Assembly: GCF_030867095.1 (NCBI RefSeq)
Contig: NC_081824.1
Coordinates: 356,268,329 to 356,332,328 of the forward strand
Length of the DNA stretch: 64,000 nucleotides
Direction of reading: 5' to 3'
Origin: Alligator mississippiensis
Taxonomy: Eukaryota; Chordata; Crocodylia; Alligatoridae
Shown: in pieces, positions 25,235-36,377 of the stretch
How the letters are laid out: each line of letters opens with the position of its first letter
Position numbering within the stretch: the first letter of the stretch is position 1
Translations under genes and position numbers: made by a program
Notes under the pieces: generated by a model
Databases searched by the model: none
What the model saw: the letters and a program-made list of their open reading frames with translations, nothing else
What the model was told of the DNA's origin: nothing

Positions 25235-25699
25235 GACAAGACCACCGCCCCCAGGAACGGGCCGAACGACTTGCTCAGGACGTAGTGGGGTGGGGGAGGT
25301 AGGAACTTCGGGCTAGTTCAGCAAACTCCGGGTTGGAACCACCCTCTAGCGTCCTGGGAGCGGGGGCTATAGCACCACTGTCGGGCTGTACCATTATGAG
25401 TAGGGGAGAAATGGGCAGTTTCGGTGGCGCCGGAAGTTGTTCCCCTTAGTGTCCTCGGAGTGGGTGGATCCGGAGAAACAGATTCCGGGGGGGAGTGTGG
25501 ACGGGATAGGACAGTGATTTTGACTCAGACGGTGAGTCAGGTCGGGCGTTCCCACCGGGGTGTGAAGGAGGCTGGGTGGTGTCTTATTGTTCCCCCCCCC
25601 CCCCGCGACTGTGGTACATCCCTAGGGGAGGGGGAGCTGCCCCTCGTCATGCTGTAGGACGCAAGTGGTCCCCGGAAGCCAGCCGTGGCGGGTGGAGGG

Positions 25700-25985
25700 A
25701 GGGACGGTGCCAGCCCCTGATAGCCAGTCACGGAAGGTGGTAAGGGGTGATGCTCGGTCCACGGGAGCCAATCTTAGCGAGGGGCAGTGTTGGTTCCCCC
25801 CAGTCCCAACAGGTGGGGGCTGGCAGGGGCGGTGCCAGGCCCCCCCATGGTCCAGTCCCAGCATGTGGCGGCTGATAGGAGTGGTGCCAGGCCCCCCAGA
25901 GACAAGTCCCAGTACTTGGTGACTGGTGGGGACGGTGCCAGCCCTCTGGGGACCAATCCGGGTGGGGAGGGGGTTGCTGGGCTCT
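25700..25985 (+). repeat. 51-bp minisatellite beside the LIG4 promoter
   Basis: Units beginning GGTGCCAG recur at 25831, 25882 and 25933, a 51-bp period. Two or three more diverged units lie upstream from about 25706. Each unit carries AGTCCCAG.A..TGG and a GGCTGGCAGGGG-like tail. It lies about 0.5 kb inside LIG4 intron 1. Confidence 0.75.
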
Positions 25986-26148
25986 AGGGCTCCATGCAGG
26001 GAACCCAAGGGTGAGCCCTGCTGCTCTACTGTGTTGCTGCCCCCAGGAAAACAGCAGTAGGTGGGAGCCAGCATTGCCCCTGAGCACTGTGGGTCAGGCA
26101 GAGGTGAGCCTGTTTGTCACACAAACCCCAGCAACCACTGGCCCCTTA

Positions 26149-28160
26149 GATTCATAGATGTTAGGGTTGGAAGGGATCTCAATAGATCATCGAGTCCGAC
26201 TCCCTGCATAGGCAGGGAAGAGTGCTGGGTCTAGATGACCCCAGCTAGATGCTTATCTGTCCTCCTCTTGAAGACCCCCAGGGTAGGGCAGAGCACCACC
26301 TCCCTTGGGAGCCTGTTCCAGAATTTGGCCACTCGAACTGTGAAGAAGTTCTTCCTAATGTCCAATCTAAATCTGCTCTCTGCTAGCTTGTGGCCATTGT
26401 TTCTTGTAACCCCCGGGGGCGCCTTGGTGAATAAATACTCACCAATTCCCTTCTGTGCCCCCGTGATGAACTTATAGGCAGCCACAAGATCGCCTCTCAA
26501 CCTTCTCTTGCGGAGGCTGAAAAGGTCCAGTTTCTCTAGCCTCTCCTCATAGGGCTTGGTCTGCAGGCCCTTAACCATACGAGTGGCCCTTCTCTGGACC
26601 CTCTCCAGGTTATCCACATCCCTCTTGAAGTGCAGTGCCCAGAATTGCACGCAGTACTCCAACTGCAGTCTGACCAGCGCCCGATAGAGGGGAAGTATCA
26701 CCTCTTTGGATCTATTTGTCATGCATCTGCTGATGCATGATAAAGTGCCATTGGCTTTTCTGATGGCTTTGTCACACTGCCGACTCATGTTTATCTTGGA
26801 GTCCACTAGGACTCCAAGATCCCTTTCTGCTTCCGTGCCACCAAGCAGGTCATTTCCTAGGCAGTAGGTATGCTGGACATTTTTCCTCCCTAGGTGCAGC
26901 ACTTTGCATTTCTCCTTGTTGAATTGCATTCTGTTGTTTTCCGCCCATTTGTCCAACTTGTCCAGGTCTGCTTGTAGTTGTTCCCTGCCCTCCAGCGTGT
27001 CCACTTCTCCCCACAGTTTTGTGTCATCCGCAAACTTGGACAGAGTACACTTCACTCCCTCGTCCAAGTCGCTGACGAAGACATTGAAGAGTATCAGTCC
27101 TAGGACCGAGCCCTGCGGGACCCCACTGCCCACACCCTTCCAGGTTGATACCGACCCATCCACCACGACTCTCTGGGTGCAACCCTGTAGCCAATTCGCC
27201 ACCCACCGGACTGTGTAGTTATCCAAGTCACAGCCTCTTAACTTGTTCACCAGTATAGTGTGGGATACTGTATCGAAGGCCTTCCTGAAGTCTAAGTATA
27301 TGAGTGTATATAAGTATATATCCCCTACTCCTGCGTCCAGGCGTTTTGTAACCTGGTCATAAAAAGAAACTAGATTAGTCAGGCATGATCTACCTGCTAT
27401 GAACCCGTGCTGGTTTCCCCTCAGCATAATTTGTCCTGCCGGGCTCTCGCAAATGTGAGCCTTGATAATTTTTTCAAAGACTTTGCCAAGGATGGAGGTG
27501 AGACTGACTGGCCTATAGTTGCCAGGGTCCTCCTTCCTCCCCTTCTTGAAAATGGGGACCACATTGGCCCTTTTCCAGTCCTCCGGGACCTGGCCTGTGC
27601 GCCATGAGTGTTCAAATATTCCCGCCAGTGGCTGTGCAATGACGTCCGCCAGTACCCTCAGATGGAGCTTCAGTACCTTCAGTACCCTTGGATGGAGCTC
27701 GTCCAGGCCTGCTGACTTAAACGTATCCAGTTCCTCCAAGTGACTCTGCACCATCTCAGGGTCTACACATGGAAGTCTGGCGCCTTGCTGCTGCCTCTCT
27801 ACAATCCCATTGAGAGACTTGTCTTGCCCCTCACTTAGGAACACTGAGGCAAAGAACTCGTTGAGGAGTTCAGCCTTGTCCCCCCTGTCCGTCACCAATT
27901 GCTTATGCCCATCTAGTAGGGGTCCTATTCCACCCTAGGCCTTCCTTTTACTCCCTGTATATCTAAAAAACAATTTCTTGTTATCCTTAACTTGGGATGC
28001 CATCCTCAGCTCCATGGTAGCTTTGGCCCGTCTAACTGCCTCCCTACAATCTCGAGCAGAGGAGGTATACTCCTCTTAGGTAATCTCTCACTGTTTCCAT
28101 TTTTTATATGCTCCCCTTTTAGCCTGTAGGCTGCTCTGGATTTCTCTGGTCAGCAAGGGG
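26149..28160 (-). mobile_element. CR1 LINE, 5'-truncated, antisense in LIG4 intron 1
   Basis: The 3' end reads, reversed, as the CR1 tail (ATTCATAGATGTTAGGGTTGG on the plus strand at 26149). The body matches the CR1 at 60613 closely base for base. Homology stops near 28160 (CTCTGGTCAGCAAGGGG), so the endonuclease and ORF1 are missing, a typical 5' truncation. Confidence 0.9.
26231..27898 (-). pseudogene. CR1 ORF2 reverse transcriptase (truncated)
   Basis: About 555 codons of the CR1 ORF2 polyprotein: the reverse transcriptase with the catalytic FADD box (27021-27034 region, SKFADDTKLWG), the PQGSVLG motif, DFRKAFDTVSH and the C-terminal region ending FKRRTDKHLAGVI. Compared with the copy at 60704, it has an in-frame insertion of a TATA-rich duplication around 27295-27325 (residues DIYLYTLI). 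A TAG about 40 bases upstream of the frame, where the other copy has a Gln codon, separates it from more N-terminal sequence. The endonuclease is absent, so the copy cannot move by itself. Confidence 0.9.
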
Positions 28161-28572
28161 TTTCATGGGGCGACTGGCGTGAAGGCCAGGTCGGAAGGGC
28201 AGGACAGAGATTTGTAGTGAGTACTTTGGGGAGAGACATCTAGAGGAATGCTCTGGTCAGCACCCGCTGGCCCTCCAATGAGTCAGTTGAGCCAGTGGCC
28301 ACCACACAGTGACAGCAGAGATCGTCAGCAGTTACAGCGTCCATGAGGGACAGGCCTACTTGTCACCCTTCTAAGTTGTGTGGGCCCAGCCCATCAAGTT
28401 TCTCATTAGCCTCCTTCAGCCGAGGAGGCTACAGGAAAAAGGAGCAACAGATTCCTTGGAACAAATAATACAAAATACAGGGATGGGAGTGCTGGTCATA
28501 GGTTTTAAACAAGTGCCAAGGACTGAAAATTTTCCTTGTGGATACCCTGGGGCCCCTTCTCAGCTGAGTCTC

Positions 28573-28650
28573 TGGGTCCACACCCAGATATGAACTTACA
28601 GCCTTTCCACCAGGAGGTTAGCACATAAACCCCTGAGCCAGACAACAAAA
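28573..28650 (-). mobile_element. tRNA-like SINE head (tentative)
   Basis: Read on the minus strand, TGGCTCAGGGG resembles a polymerase III A box and AAGTTCATATC a B box, about 35 bases apart as in a tRNA-derived SINE. No good cloverleaf can be claimed by eye and the tail was not delimited. Confidence 0.35.
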
Positions 28651-28846
28651 CCAGCCTGTGGACTTTCCCAACCTCTCTGTCTCCATGAGGGACAGGAAGA
28701 GGACCCCGCAGTCACTGGGAGTCTCTGGGTGAACCACTGAGATAGCTAGAGCTGGGTCAGACCCCAGTGCCCCCTTCTCTGATTCTGGAAACCTCCAGTA
28801 GCTGAACTGAAAACCCATGTGGGTCGTAACCTGAGGACTCCCCCAT

Positions 28847-28863
28847 CACACACACACACACAC
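28847..28863 (+). repeat. CA microsatellite
   Basis: A run of about 8.5 CA units in LIG4 intron 1. Confidence 0.9.
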
Positions 28864-29139
28864 TCCTGTCTAACACCTTCTTCTAGATAGCACAGGTGGG
28901 AAGGTGCTGAGGGAGGGGAGAGGCTGAGTCTTTGGAAAGGGCTGAAAGAAGTAAGTGCAGATTCTGTTCAGACCTCAGCTATGCCCCCCCTCCCCCCCGT
29001 GTTGTTTAACAGACCCTGTTTGCTTTGGGCACTGAGTACGTGTGTTGTGACTTGTGTTAGGGGCCTGATGTGGTGGTGGGATTAGCATCACTTAAGTAAC
29101 GGTGGTTCAGTAGAGAGAAATATTTGGATAGCTTTAAGC

Positions 29140-29315
29140 CAGTGATTTTTAACAAGGGTGCCATGGCACCTTGGGGTGCCTCGAGAGCCTTTCAAGGGTG
29201 CCGCAGGGTACCACCCAACGTCAGCACTAAGTAACATTTGCAAAAAAACCCCATGAAAATGGAGAGTGGCATTTTGCAAGGGGTGCTTCAGGTCTGAAAA
29301 GATTAAGAACCACTG
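29140..29315. mobile_element. hAT-type MITE, 176 bp
   Basis: The ends CAGTGATTTTTAAC and, reversed, CAGTGGTTCTTAATC form a terminal inverted repeat. It is flanked by CTTTAAGC (29132-29139) and CTTTAAAC (29316-29323), an 8-bp target duplication with one change. The interior has GGGTGCC/GGTGCC repeats and no coding capacity. It lies about 115 bp upstream of the LIG4 acceptor. Confidence 0.85.
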
Positions 29316-29431
29316 CTTTAAACAGAGAAAGCTTCTGGAAAGCCCATCTAAGAGTTTAAAAGTATGATAACTTACTAGCCTGTTTTCTTTCATTTTAAAA
29401 TATTTTTAAATTATTCTTTTCTCTTTTACAG

Positions 29432-29450
29432 TGGGGGAAAAAAGAAAATC
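29432..29450 (+). other. LIG4: LIG4 exon 2 5' UTR
   Basis: A 19-base leader (TGGGGGAAAAAAGAAAATC) between the acceptor AG (29430-29431) and the first ATG of LIG4. Confidence 0.75.
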
Positions 29451-32195
29451 ATGATGTCATCCACACCTCCTGCACAGTCATCCTCTAAGCAAACTGTAGC
29501 ATCACAAGTGCCTTTTGCAGATCTCTGTTCAACTTTAGAACGGATGCAGAAATGCAAATCCCGCCCAGAGAAAACCAAGTATTTCAAGGATTTTTTAGAT
29601 TCATGGAGGAAGTTTCATGGTGCCCTCCATAAAAAGGAGAAGGATGTCACGGACTCTTTTTATCCCGCAATGCGACTTATTCTTCCACAACTGGAAAGAG
29701 AAAGAATGGCTTATGGAATAAAAGAAACCATGCTTGCTAAGCTGTATATTGAACTACTTAATTTACCCAAAGAAGGAAAAGATGCCCTAAAGCTTTTAAA
29801 TTATAGAACACCAGCTGGTTCACGTGGAGATGCTGGGGACTTTGCAATGACTGCCTACTTTGTATTGAAACCCAGGTGCCCAGAGCAAGGCAAATTGACT
29901 ATTGAACAAGTGAATGAACTTCTAGATTCAATTGCCAGTAATAATGCTGCTAAAAGAAAGGACCTGGTAAAGAAAAGTCTCCTTCAATTAATAACTCGGA
30001 GCTCAGCACTTGAACAAAAGTGGTTGATCCGGATGATTATAAAGGATCTAAAACTTGGTGTGAGTCAGCAAACTATATTTTCCATTTTTCATCCTGATGC
30101 TGCCGAATTACACAATGTCACAACCGATCTGGAGAAAGTTTGCAGACAGCTGCATGACCCTTCTGTATCTCTCACTGACGTTTCCATTGCTTTGTTTTCT
30201 GCCTTTAAACCAATGCTTGCAGCTATAGCTAATATCCAGCAAATTGAGAAGCAAATGAACAACCATTGTTTCTACATAGAAACTAAGCTAGATGGTGAGC
30301 GTATGCAGATGCACAAAGATGGAGATGTATACAAATATTTTTCCAGAAATGGATATGATTATACCCAGCAGTTTGGCCCATCTCCCCTAGAAGGTTCGTT
30401 AACTCCATTTATTCATAATGTGTTTAAAAGTAACATACAAAACTGCATTCTTGATGGTGAAATGATGGCTTATAATCCCAACACACAAACTTTCATGCAG
30501 AAGGGAAACAAATTTGACATAAAAAGAATGGTGGAGGAATCTGATCTGCAAACTTGCTTTTGCGTGTTTGATGTGTTAATGGTTAATGACCAGAAGTTGG
30601 GTCATGAGATACTAAGCAAAAGGTATGAGATTCTGAATGAGGTATTTACCCCAGTCACAGGCAGAATGCATGTTGTGCACAAAACACGCGGTAGTACCCG
30701 GAAAGAAGTGGTTGATGCTCTGAATGAAGCAATAGACAACAGGGAAGAAGGAATCATGGTAAAAGATCCTACGTCCATCTACAAGCCGGACAAACGCGGA
30801 GAGGGCTGGCTGAAAATCAAACCAGAGTATGTCACTGGCTTGATGGATGAATTAGATCTTTTAATTGTTGGTGGCTACTGGGGAAAAGGGTTGCGTGGTG
30901 GCATGATGTCTCATTTTCTGTGTGCTGTTGCAGAGATTCCCACTCCTGGTGGAAAGCCATCTGTTTTTCACTCTATTTGTCGTGTTGGTTCTGGCTATAC
31001 TATGAAGGAACTTTATGATCTTGGTCTGAAGCTGGCTAAGCACTGGAAGCCTTACCATAAAAGAGAGCCCCCTTGTAACATTTTATGTGGGACTGAGAAA
31101 CCTGAAGTCTACATTGAACCTTGTAACTCAGTCATAGTTCAGATTAAAGCAGCAGAAATTGTTACTAGTGATATGTACAAAACTGACTGCACTTTACGAT
31201 TTCCTCGAATTGAGAAAATAAGAGAGGACAAGGAGTGGCATGAATGCATGACTTTGAGTATGTTAGAGCAGCTCAGAGGCAGAGCGTCAGGGAAGCTAGC
31301 ATCAAAGCATCTTGATGTAGCTAATGATGAACCACAAGAAAAGAAACGGAAAACTCTGCCAAAGATTAAGAAAATAATTGGTATTGCTGAGCAGTTTAAA
31401 GCCCCTGATCTTTCTAATGTAAGCAAGGTGTCAAATGTTTTTGAAGATGTTGAGTTTTGTGTTCTGACTGGAACAGAAAACCATTCAAAATCCGACCTTG
31501 AAAGTAAAATTGCAGAATGTGGTGGCAATGTAGTACAGAACCCTGGACCGGACACTTATTGCATCATTGCAGGAATTGAGAACGTAAGAGTGAAGAACGT
31601 TATCTCTTCCAATAAGCATGATGTTGTGAGAGCAGAGTGGCTTTTACAGTGTTTTCAAACCAAAATGTTTGTACCATGGCAGCCTGCTTTTATGATTCAC
31701 ATGACTCCAGACACAAAACTACATTTTGCCCGTGAATTTGACTGTTATGGTGACAGCTACTCGGCAGATATAGATGTGGCTCAACTAAAGGAAGTGTTCT
31801 CAAGAGTCAATAATAGTATTGATGCAAAGATGCCTCTGGAAGTAATTGGTGAATTGGAAGAACGGTACTCATGGGACAGTCATCCACTCAGTATGTTTAG
31901 GCGAAACACCATATACCTGGATCTTTATGCTGTTGTTAATGATCCCAAGACCAAGATCTGTGGAACAAGGCTAACAGTTAGAGCTTTGGACCTCCGTTTT
32001 TATGGAGCAAAAGTTGTCTCACAGCTAAAGGAAGGAGTGTCCCATGTAGTTATGGGAGAAGATCGTGCCCGTGTGAAAGAAATAAAAATGCTTAGAAGAA
32101 CATTTGAAAAAAAATTTAAAATTCTATCTGAACTGTGGGTAACAGATTCCATAAGGGAAGGAAAGCTGCAGAGTGAAAATCAATACTTAATTTAG
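29451..32195 (+). CDS. LIG4: LIG4, DNA ligase IV
   Basis: The ATP-dependent ligase that seals double-strand breaks in non-homologous end joining and V(D)J recombination, working in the nucleus with XRCC4. The protein has 914 residues (human has 911) in a single exon, with no break. In order: N-terminal DNA-binding domain (about 1-245), adenylation domain with catalytic Lys279 in [10 protein letters not shown] (human Lys273), motif [12 protein letters not shown]-fold domain, a KKRK stretch near 642-652, then two BRCT domains (about 660-750 and 810-914). The linker [26 protein letters not shown] region corresponds to the XRCC4-interacting segment. The N-terminus is six residues longer than human through an S/P/Q-rich start. 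Two ATGs are adjacent (29451 and 29454) and either could be used. Identity is certain from end-to-end similarity and synteny with ABHD13. Confidence 0.98.
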   Translation: MMSSTPPAQSSSKQTVASQVPFADLCSTLERMQKCKSRPEKTKYFKDFLDSWRKFHGALHKKEKDVTDSFYPAMRLILPQLERERMAYGIKETMLAKLYIELLNLPKEGKDALKLLNYRTPAGSRGDAGDFAMTAYFVLKPRCPEQGKLTIEQVNELLDSIASNNAAKRKDLVKKSLLQLITRSSALEQKWLIRMIIKDLKLGVSQQTIFSIFHPDAAELHNVTTDLEKVCRQLHDPSVSLTDVSIALFSAFKPMLAAIANIQQIEKQMNNHCFYIETKLDGERMQMHKDGDVYKYFSRNGYDYTQQFGPSPLEGSLTPFIHNVFKSNIQNCILDGEMMAYNPNTQTFMQKGNKFDIKRMVEESDLQTCFCVFDVLMVNDQKLGHEILSKRYEILNEVFTPVTGRMHVVHKTRGSTRKEVVDALNEAIDNREEGIMVKDPTSIYKPDKRGEGWLKIKPEYVTGLMDELDLLIVGGYWGKGLRGGMMSHFLCAVAEIPTPGGKPSVFHSICRVGSGYTMKELYDLGLKLAKHWKPYHKREPPCNILCGTEKPEVYIEPCNSVIVQIKAAEIVTSDMYKTDCTLRFPRIEKIREDKEWHECMTLSMLEQLRGRASGKLASKHLDVANDEPQEKKRKTLPKIKKIIGIAEQFKAPDLSNVSKVSNVFEDVEFCVLTGTENHSKSDLESKIAECGGNVVQNPGPDTYCIIAGIENVRVKNVISSNKHDVVRAEWLLQCFQTKMFVPWQPAFMIHMTPDTKLHFAREFDCYGDSYSADIDVAQLKEVFSRVNNSIDAKMPLEVIGELEERYSWDSHPLSMFRRNTIYLDLYAVVNDPKTKICGTRLTVRALDLRFYGAKVVSQLKEGVSHVVMGEDRARVKEIKMLRRTFEKKFKILSELWVTDSIREGKLQSENQYLI

Positions 32196-33175
32196 AGATG
32201 CTTTAGCTAGAAGTAGAAGCATTCTCACAACTTGATGGACATAAAAGATTGTGACATCCTTCTCCATATTGCTAGAGCCAGGTCTAGATTGCAAACTCAG
32301 TGTGCCTTACAGGGGTGTCCCCCAAAACAGTGCTGCTGTGTGCACACTAGTGCCCCCAACAAGAAGCAGTGTAGCAATGTTTAACTTTGTTGGCAGTATC
32401 CTTGGGTGGTGAAGAGATTGCATAGCTTCAGATCAAAGATTATGGATAGTATATACAGAATGGTATGTTTGAAACTGTTGCTGAGCACACTAAACTTTTC
32501 GTCTAAGCATGGCTGTGTAAGTTCAAAAATTAAAGAATAACCTTCATACACTTACTGGAATTGGAGGAGAGCTATCAGTTCTAGTAATGCAGAAAAAGGC
32601 TTCAAGGTACATTACACTGGAAAGAAAAGTAGCATGCAGTACTGTGCAGTAATTTTCTGAGCTATGGTTGACTTTTCTAAATGGTAGAATGGCCAATCAT
32701 ATTTAAAAAAAAATCAGAACTTGTACTCTCTGTAAATAAGAAATGTCAGTCCCATGTTTTAATATTTTCCAGTTATTTAAAATATAGATACTGCAACATT
32801 TTAATTGGAACTGCCACTACTGAATAATTGTATAATTATTATACAGTCATCCACATTTTTGTGAGGCAAATATTTTTTGCATAAACAACGCTATGTGCTG
32901 CCTAATTCAGAAGCCTTCCTTCTATTGTGCTTACAATTATTTTTATTATTTATACAGGATCCTAACTCATTCCTTACCACTAATGCAAAAAAAAAAAGAC
33001 TTTAAGAACTGAACCCCAAATTGTAGTGGAATAATAAATTTAAAATATTTAAGTTGCATATTGAGGCTGTATTTTAATTAGTGTGTCCATTATTTTAATA
33101 ATGAATAGCATTTTGTAGCCAAATAAACTTTTGTACTGAATAAATGAAATAAAAGCATTTATCTTTTACTCTTGT
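32196..33175 (+). other. LIG4: LIG4 3' UTR
   Basis: About 1 kb of AT-rich DNA after the LIG4 stop, ending in a cluster of poly(A) signals. The segment 32275-32345 is somewhat richer in GC and may be a repeat remnant. The cleavage site is not directly visible. Confidence 0.65.
33122..33153 (+). promoter_or_regulatory. LIG4: LIG4 poly(A) signal cluster
   Basis: Three canonical AATAAA hexamers lie at 33122-33127, 33139-33144 and 33148-33153. A TCTTGTCTTGTATTTTTTTC stretch about 20 bases further on fits the GU/U-rich downstream element. Confidence 0.75.
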
Positions 33176-33487
33176 CTTGTATTTTTTTCCTTTTAGTTAA
33201 GTGGATATGAATTTCTAGTGTCTGAATTTGTATCAGTAAAGAAATAATGTGTTGTCCATTGCTGTTAAAATGTAAATGATCCAGCCCTAATTACCATTTG
33301 AGTATGGGTTTTCTATAAATAATTTGAAGTAATATAAGTGAATAAATGGAAGGGCCATTCCTTTCTCACTTTCCTTTTCTAACCATTTTAACTAGTATGG
33401 ATATGAAAAGCTGACTTTGAAAATTAACCTTTAATTTGCTTTCTTGGAAATAAATATTAATGTCCAGATTAATTTAGCTACTATATG

Positions 33488-33852
33488 CCATATTTGCTCA
33501 AATTCAAGATGAGGTTTTTTTTCCCTTAGTTAGTTTTGGGGGATAAAAGCCTCATCTTGGATTCAAATATCAGCTCAGGCAGCTGCTCAGCTCCAGCATA
33601 GTTCATCTGAAGCTGGAACTGAGCCACTACCTGCCCCAGGCTAGGATGGTTCATGCTAGGCAGAGGATTGGGGAGGCAGTTTGTGGCTTTGGGGTTGCAG
33701 GGGTGGGGGTGGGATTTGCAGCCTGTTTTCCCAGCTCCTGCCTCTCCCACCATCTATTGCTCTCTGAAGCCTACCCTGCCTCTACATTCCTTGCTTCCCC
33801 TCACCCAGTTGCCCCGTTCTCTAGCTCTGGTCCTGATCTGGCTTAGCTAGGA

Positions 33853-33883
<31 letters not shown>

Positions 33884-34239
33884 AGTATCCTGGAGGAACA
33901 GAGCTACAGCAGAAGGTAAGCAGGGATGGGGGCAGGCTGCAGAAGTGAGCAGATGGAGTAGGTGTGGGAGCGAGTAGGAGGGGCAGGCAGGCATGGGAGG
34001 CAAAGGATGGGGACAGGCATGGGGTGGGGGGACAGGCCATGACAGGACAAGGGGCAGGGTGCTGCCTTTCACCTGCTGCTGATTTCCATCCCACAGCAGC
34101 GTGGGATGGGGGGGGTGCAAATTTAAGATGATCTTCCACTAATCAGATTGGATCTATGAAAAATAACATACAATTTCCAATGCATAGAATCTAATTATTG
34201 GGTGGGTTGTCTTAAATTTGAAGTCATCTTTGAGTCTGG
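33488..34239 (+). mobile_element. TA-flanked TIR element, family T copy A
   Basis: A 752-bp non-autonomous DNA transposon. The left end CCATATTTGCTCAAATTCAA and the right end, reversed CCAGACTCAAAGATGAC, are the inverted termini shared with copies at 38061 and 52394. A right TA (34240-34241) flanks it; the left flank TG is probably a mutated TA. Subterminal AAGATGAGG...CCTCATCTTGGATTC repeats also pair. The interior is GC-rich and non-coding. TA target sites suggest a Tc1/mariner-like or pogo-like mover, but the superfamily is not proven. Confidence 0.7.
33853..33883 (+). repeat. GCT trinucleotide microsatellite
   Basis: Ten GCT units inside family T copy A. The matching positions of the other two copies lack it, so it expanded within this copy. 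Confidence 0.9.
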
Positions 34240-34339
34240 TACATGTGATAAGTCCTTTAACAGAAGTATAGTGATTCACATGATATGTTTAAAGGTAGCA
34301 GATCCTGAACAACTGGATTTCTTTGAAAGGAAGAAAATG

Positions 34340-34788
34340 CACGCTAGCAGAAAATCAGTTTATGGGGAAAGGTGGAAAGAACTAGGGATTTTTAGTTTGG
34401 AGAAGAGAAGACTGAGGAGGGGATATGATAAGCCATGGTTGTAGGGGAAAGAACTGGGATCAATGTCTTCAAACTGTAACAGAGAAAATTTAGGTTGGAG
34501 ATTAGGAGGAACTTTCTGACAATAAGGGTGGTAAAGCATTGGAACAGGATGCCTAGAGAAGTTGTGGAACCTCCATCCCTGGAAATTTTCAAGAGCAGGT
34601 TAGACACTGAAGTAAGCCCCCTGCTTATGAAAGCTTATGCTATGCATCTTTGATTTGGGTGCAAATCTACCTACCCTGCCTTATGCTTGATATGCTTTAA
34701 GTCAGGGATGACCCTGCCTTGAGTAGAGGCTGAACCAGATGATTTTGTGAGGTCCCTTCCAGCCCTACTTTTCTATGTTCCCTGCCTC
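34340..34788 (+). mobile_element. Old CR1 LINE 3' fragment
   Basis: Diverged CR1 ORF2 end and tail (AGTTTGGAGAAGAGAAGACTG, ATTAGGAGGAACTTTCTGAC, AGGTCCCTTCCAGCCCTAC). Roughly 34617-34695 seems to be extra sequence not found in other CR1 copies here, perhaps a small insertion. Confidence 0.75.
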
Positions 34789-36280
34789 CAGAGGTGTATG
34801 CGATTAGATTTTGGGCTCTAGGGCACCAAAATGGAGGCAGTGGGGGGGCTTGAGCCTCTGACTGCATGGAGCGGAGCAAGGGCAGGATGATCTTGTGAGA
34901 GATGTGTTACCAAAGCCCTGAATTTGGCAGTGGCTGTAGGGCCAGGGAAAGGTTAACTTGGCTCTTGACAGTGACACCTGACACTTCTCTTGCAGCAGCA
35001 TCTGTTCTGCCCTGCTCCATGAGACCAAAGGCTCAAGCCCCTCTTGCCTGTTTTGGATCCTCCCTTTACTGAGCCCCTGGGAACTTGTTTGCCACACAGA
35101 AGCTGTGCACCACTTGTGATGCACATCCCATGGGCACCAGTGTTAAAAAGTAAAACCGTTGGGGCATGTGAATTTCTTTCCCGCACAAGAAAGTGTACTC
35201 TTAAAATCAAAATTTGTAAAGAAATATACGGGGTTCCTTTCTTTCCACTTTATCTATTGATTACTACTTTTTTTTTTTTTTTCAATTGGGCTTTTCTATT
35301 GCTCTAAGTATAACATATTTCAGATTTTATGGGTTTGAGGATGAAAATACCAAACAAATCTGTTGTCAACCATGGAGTCATTACTGGTAACGTCATAAGA
35401 TGCATATGCCTGTGTGTATGTCTTCCTTTAATATTAATTTAATGAAAGTACTCCCAATTCATATACATTGGTAATTACTAATTAACTACATAAAAAAAAA
35501 AAAAAGACATAGGAAGATCTGGTAAAAACTGGACCACGTTCTTACTCATTTAGAATTCTATTTAGGTTGTGACTAGTCTGTGTGCATAATCCTGTCCTGC
35601 TAAGCAAACAAAACTATTTTACAAAAAGACGCTTTTCTTTCACATTGGTAGAAGTAGAAGGGGTCCTAAAGGAAGGATGTAAGAAGGGAAACACATAGTG
35701 AGAGTTAAAGTTTTTTGTTGAACTGTTGTAAAGGTAACCCTCTCTTTTACACTGAAAAATAGTTTAACTTGCATATAACTAAAATGATGTACTTTATTTT
35801 TTGTTTCAATTATATGAGCAGGTAAGGCAGAAGGAATTTAGAATGAATAATTTGCTACCACTGCCACATTGAGGTTGATCATGTCCATCATATCTTCTTT
35901 TTAACAGTCTTCTTTTCCAATATTTTAATAAAGTATCTGGTAGTCTTCTATAAGTGTGGTAGATTTAAGAAAAGAAAAAAAAAAAAAGCAACCCGTCCTC
36001 CCCTCCGACCCTTTCCAATCTAGGGGTACGACCTGCTGTTTCTTCCCCCCTCACCCCATCCTGTCTTGTAGATTACCTTACTTTGACTGAGATTCTGTTT
36101 AAAATTTCGCAAATGGTGCCAACATTCCTCTACTTTAGTACAATCTATGTATTTGGATCTCTTAAGGGTATTTTAACAGCACTTTCAGTAACAGGACATT
36201 GTCCTTTTTCTCTTTCTTAACCAGTGGCATGTTAGGGAGTTCCTGGTGGTTTGTGCAATGCCTTGTAATTGTGTGACAAA
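34789..36280. other. Intergenic
   Basis: Between the CR1 fragment and the next repeat block. 34790-35100 is GC-rich and unclassified; the rest is AT-rich with T and A runs near 35268-35282 and 35491-35505. No gene is seen. Confidence 0.45.
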
Positions 36281-36377
36281 GTTGTTTATTAAACATAGAT
36301 TAGACAGGCACTTGTATGGGATACTTAGGATAGAGGTGTCCCTGCTTTGAGCTGGGGTTTGGATGGGATGACCTCAT
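36281..36377 (+). mobile_element. CR1 3' fragment interrupted by family F
   Basis: ATTAGACAGGCACTTGTATGGG...GATGACCTCAT is the start of a CR1 3' tail. It stops at CTCAT (36377), where family F sequence begins. Confidence 0.6.

Larger units (their letters stand above)
24850..25420. promoter_or_regulatory. CpG island with bidirectional ABHD13-LIG4 promoter
   Basis: This is the only gene-associated stretch with dense CpG, strongest at about 25010-25300. It contains the first-exon donors of both divergent genes. CTTCCGG-type ETS/GABP sites (about 25187-25195) and CCGCTTCCGCTTCCGCGG (25211-25228) are visible, together with a GCGCAGTGCGCGG string that is NRF1-like but imperfect. No TATA box is seen, as expected for a housekeeping promoter. 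Transcription starts should lie between about 25060 and 25228; the exact positions are unknown. Confidence 0.8.
25229..29431 (+). other. LIG4: LIG4 intron 1
   Basis: An intron of about 4.2 kb from the CpG island to the coding exon. It contains a minisatellite, a CR1, a CA microsatellite, a tRNA-like SINE head and a MITE, each listed separately. The acceptor is TTCTTTTCTCTTTTACAG ending at 29431. The remainder (28165-28560 and 28870-29130) is unclassified. Confidence 0.7.
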
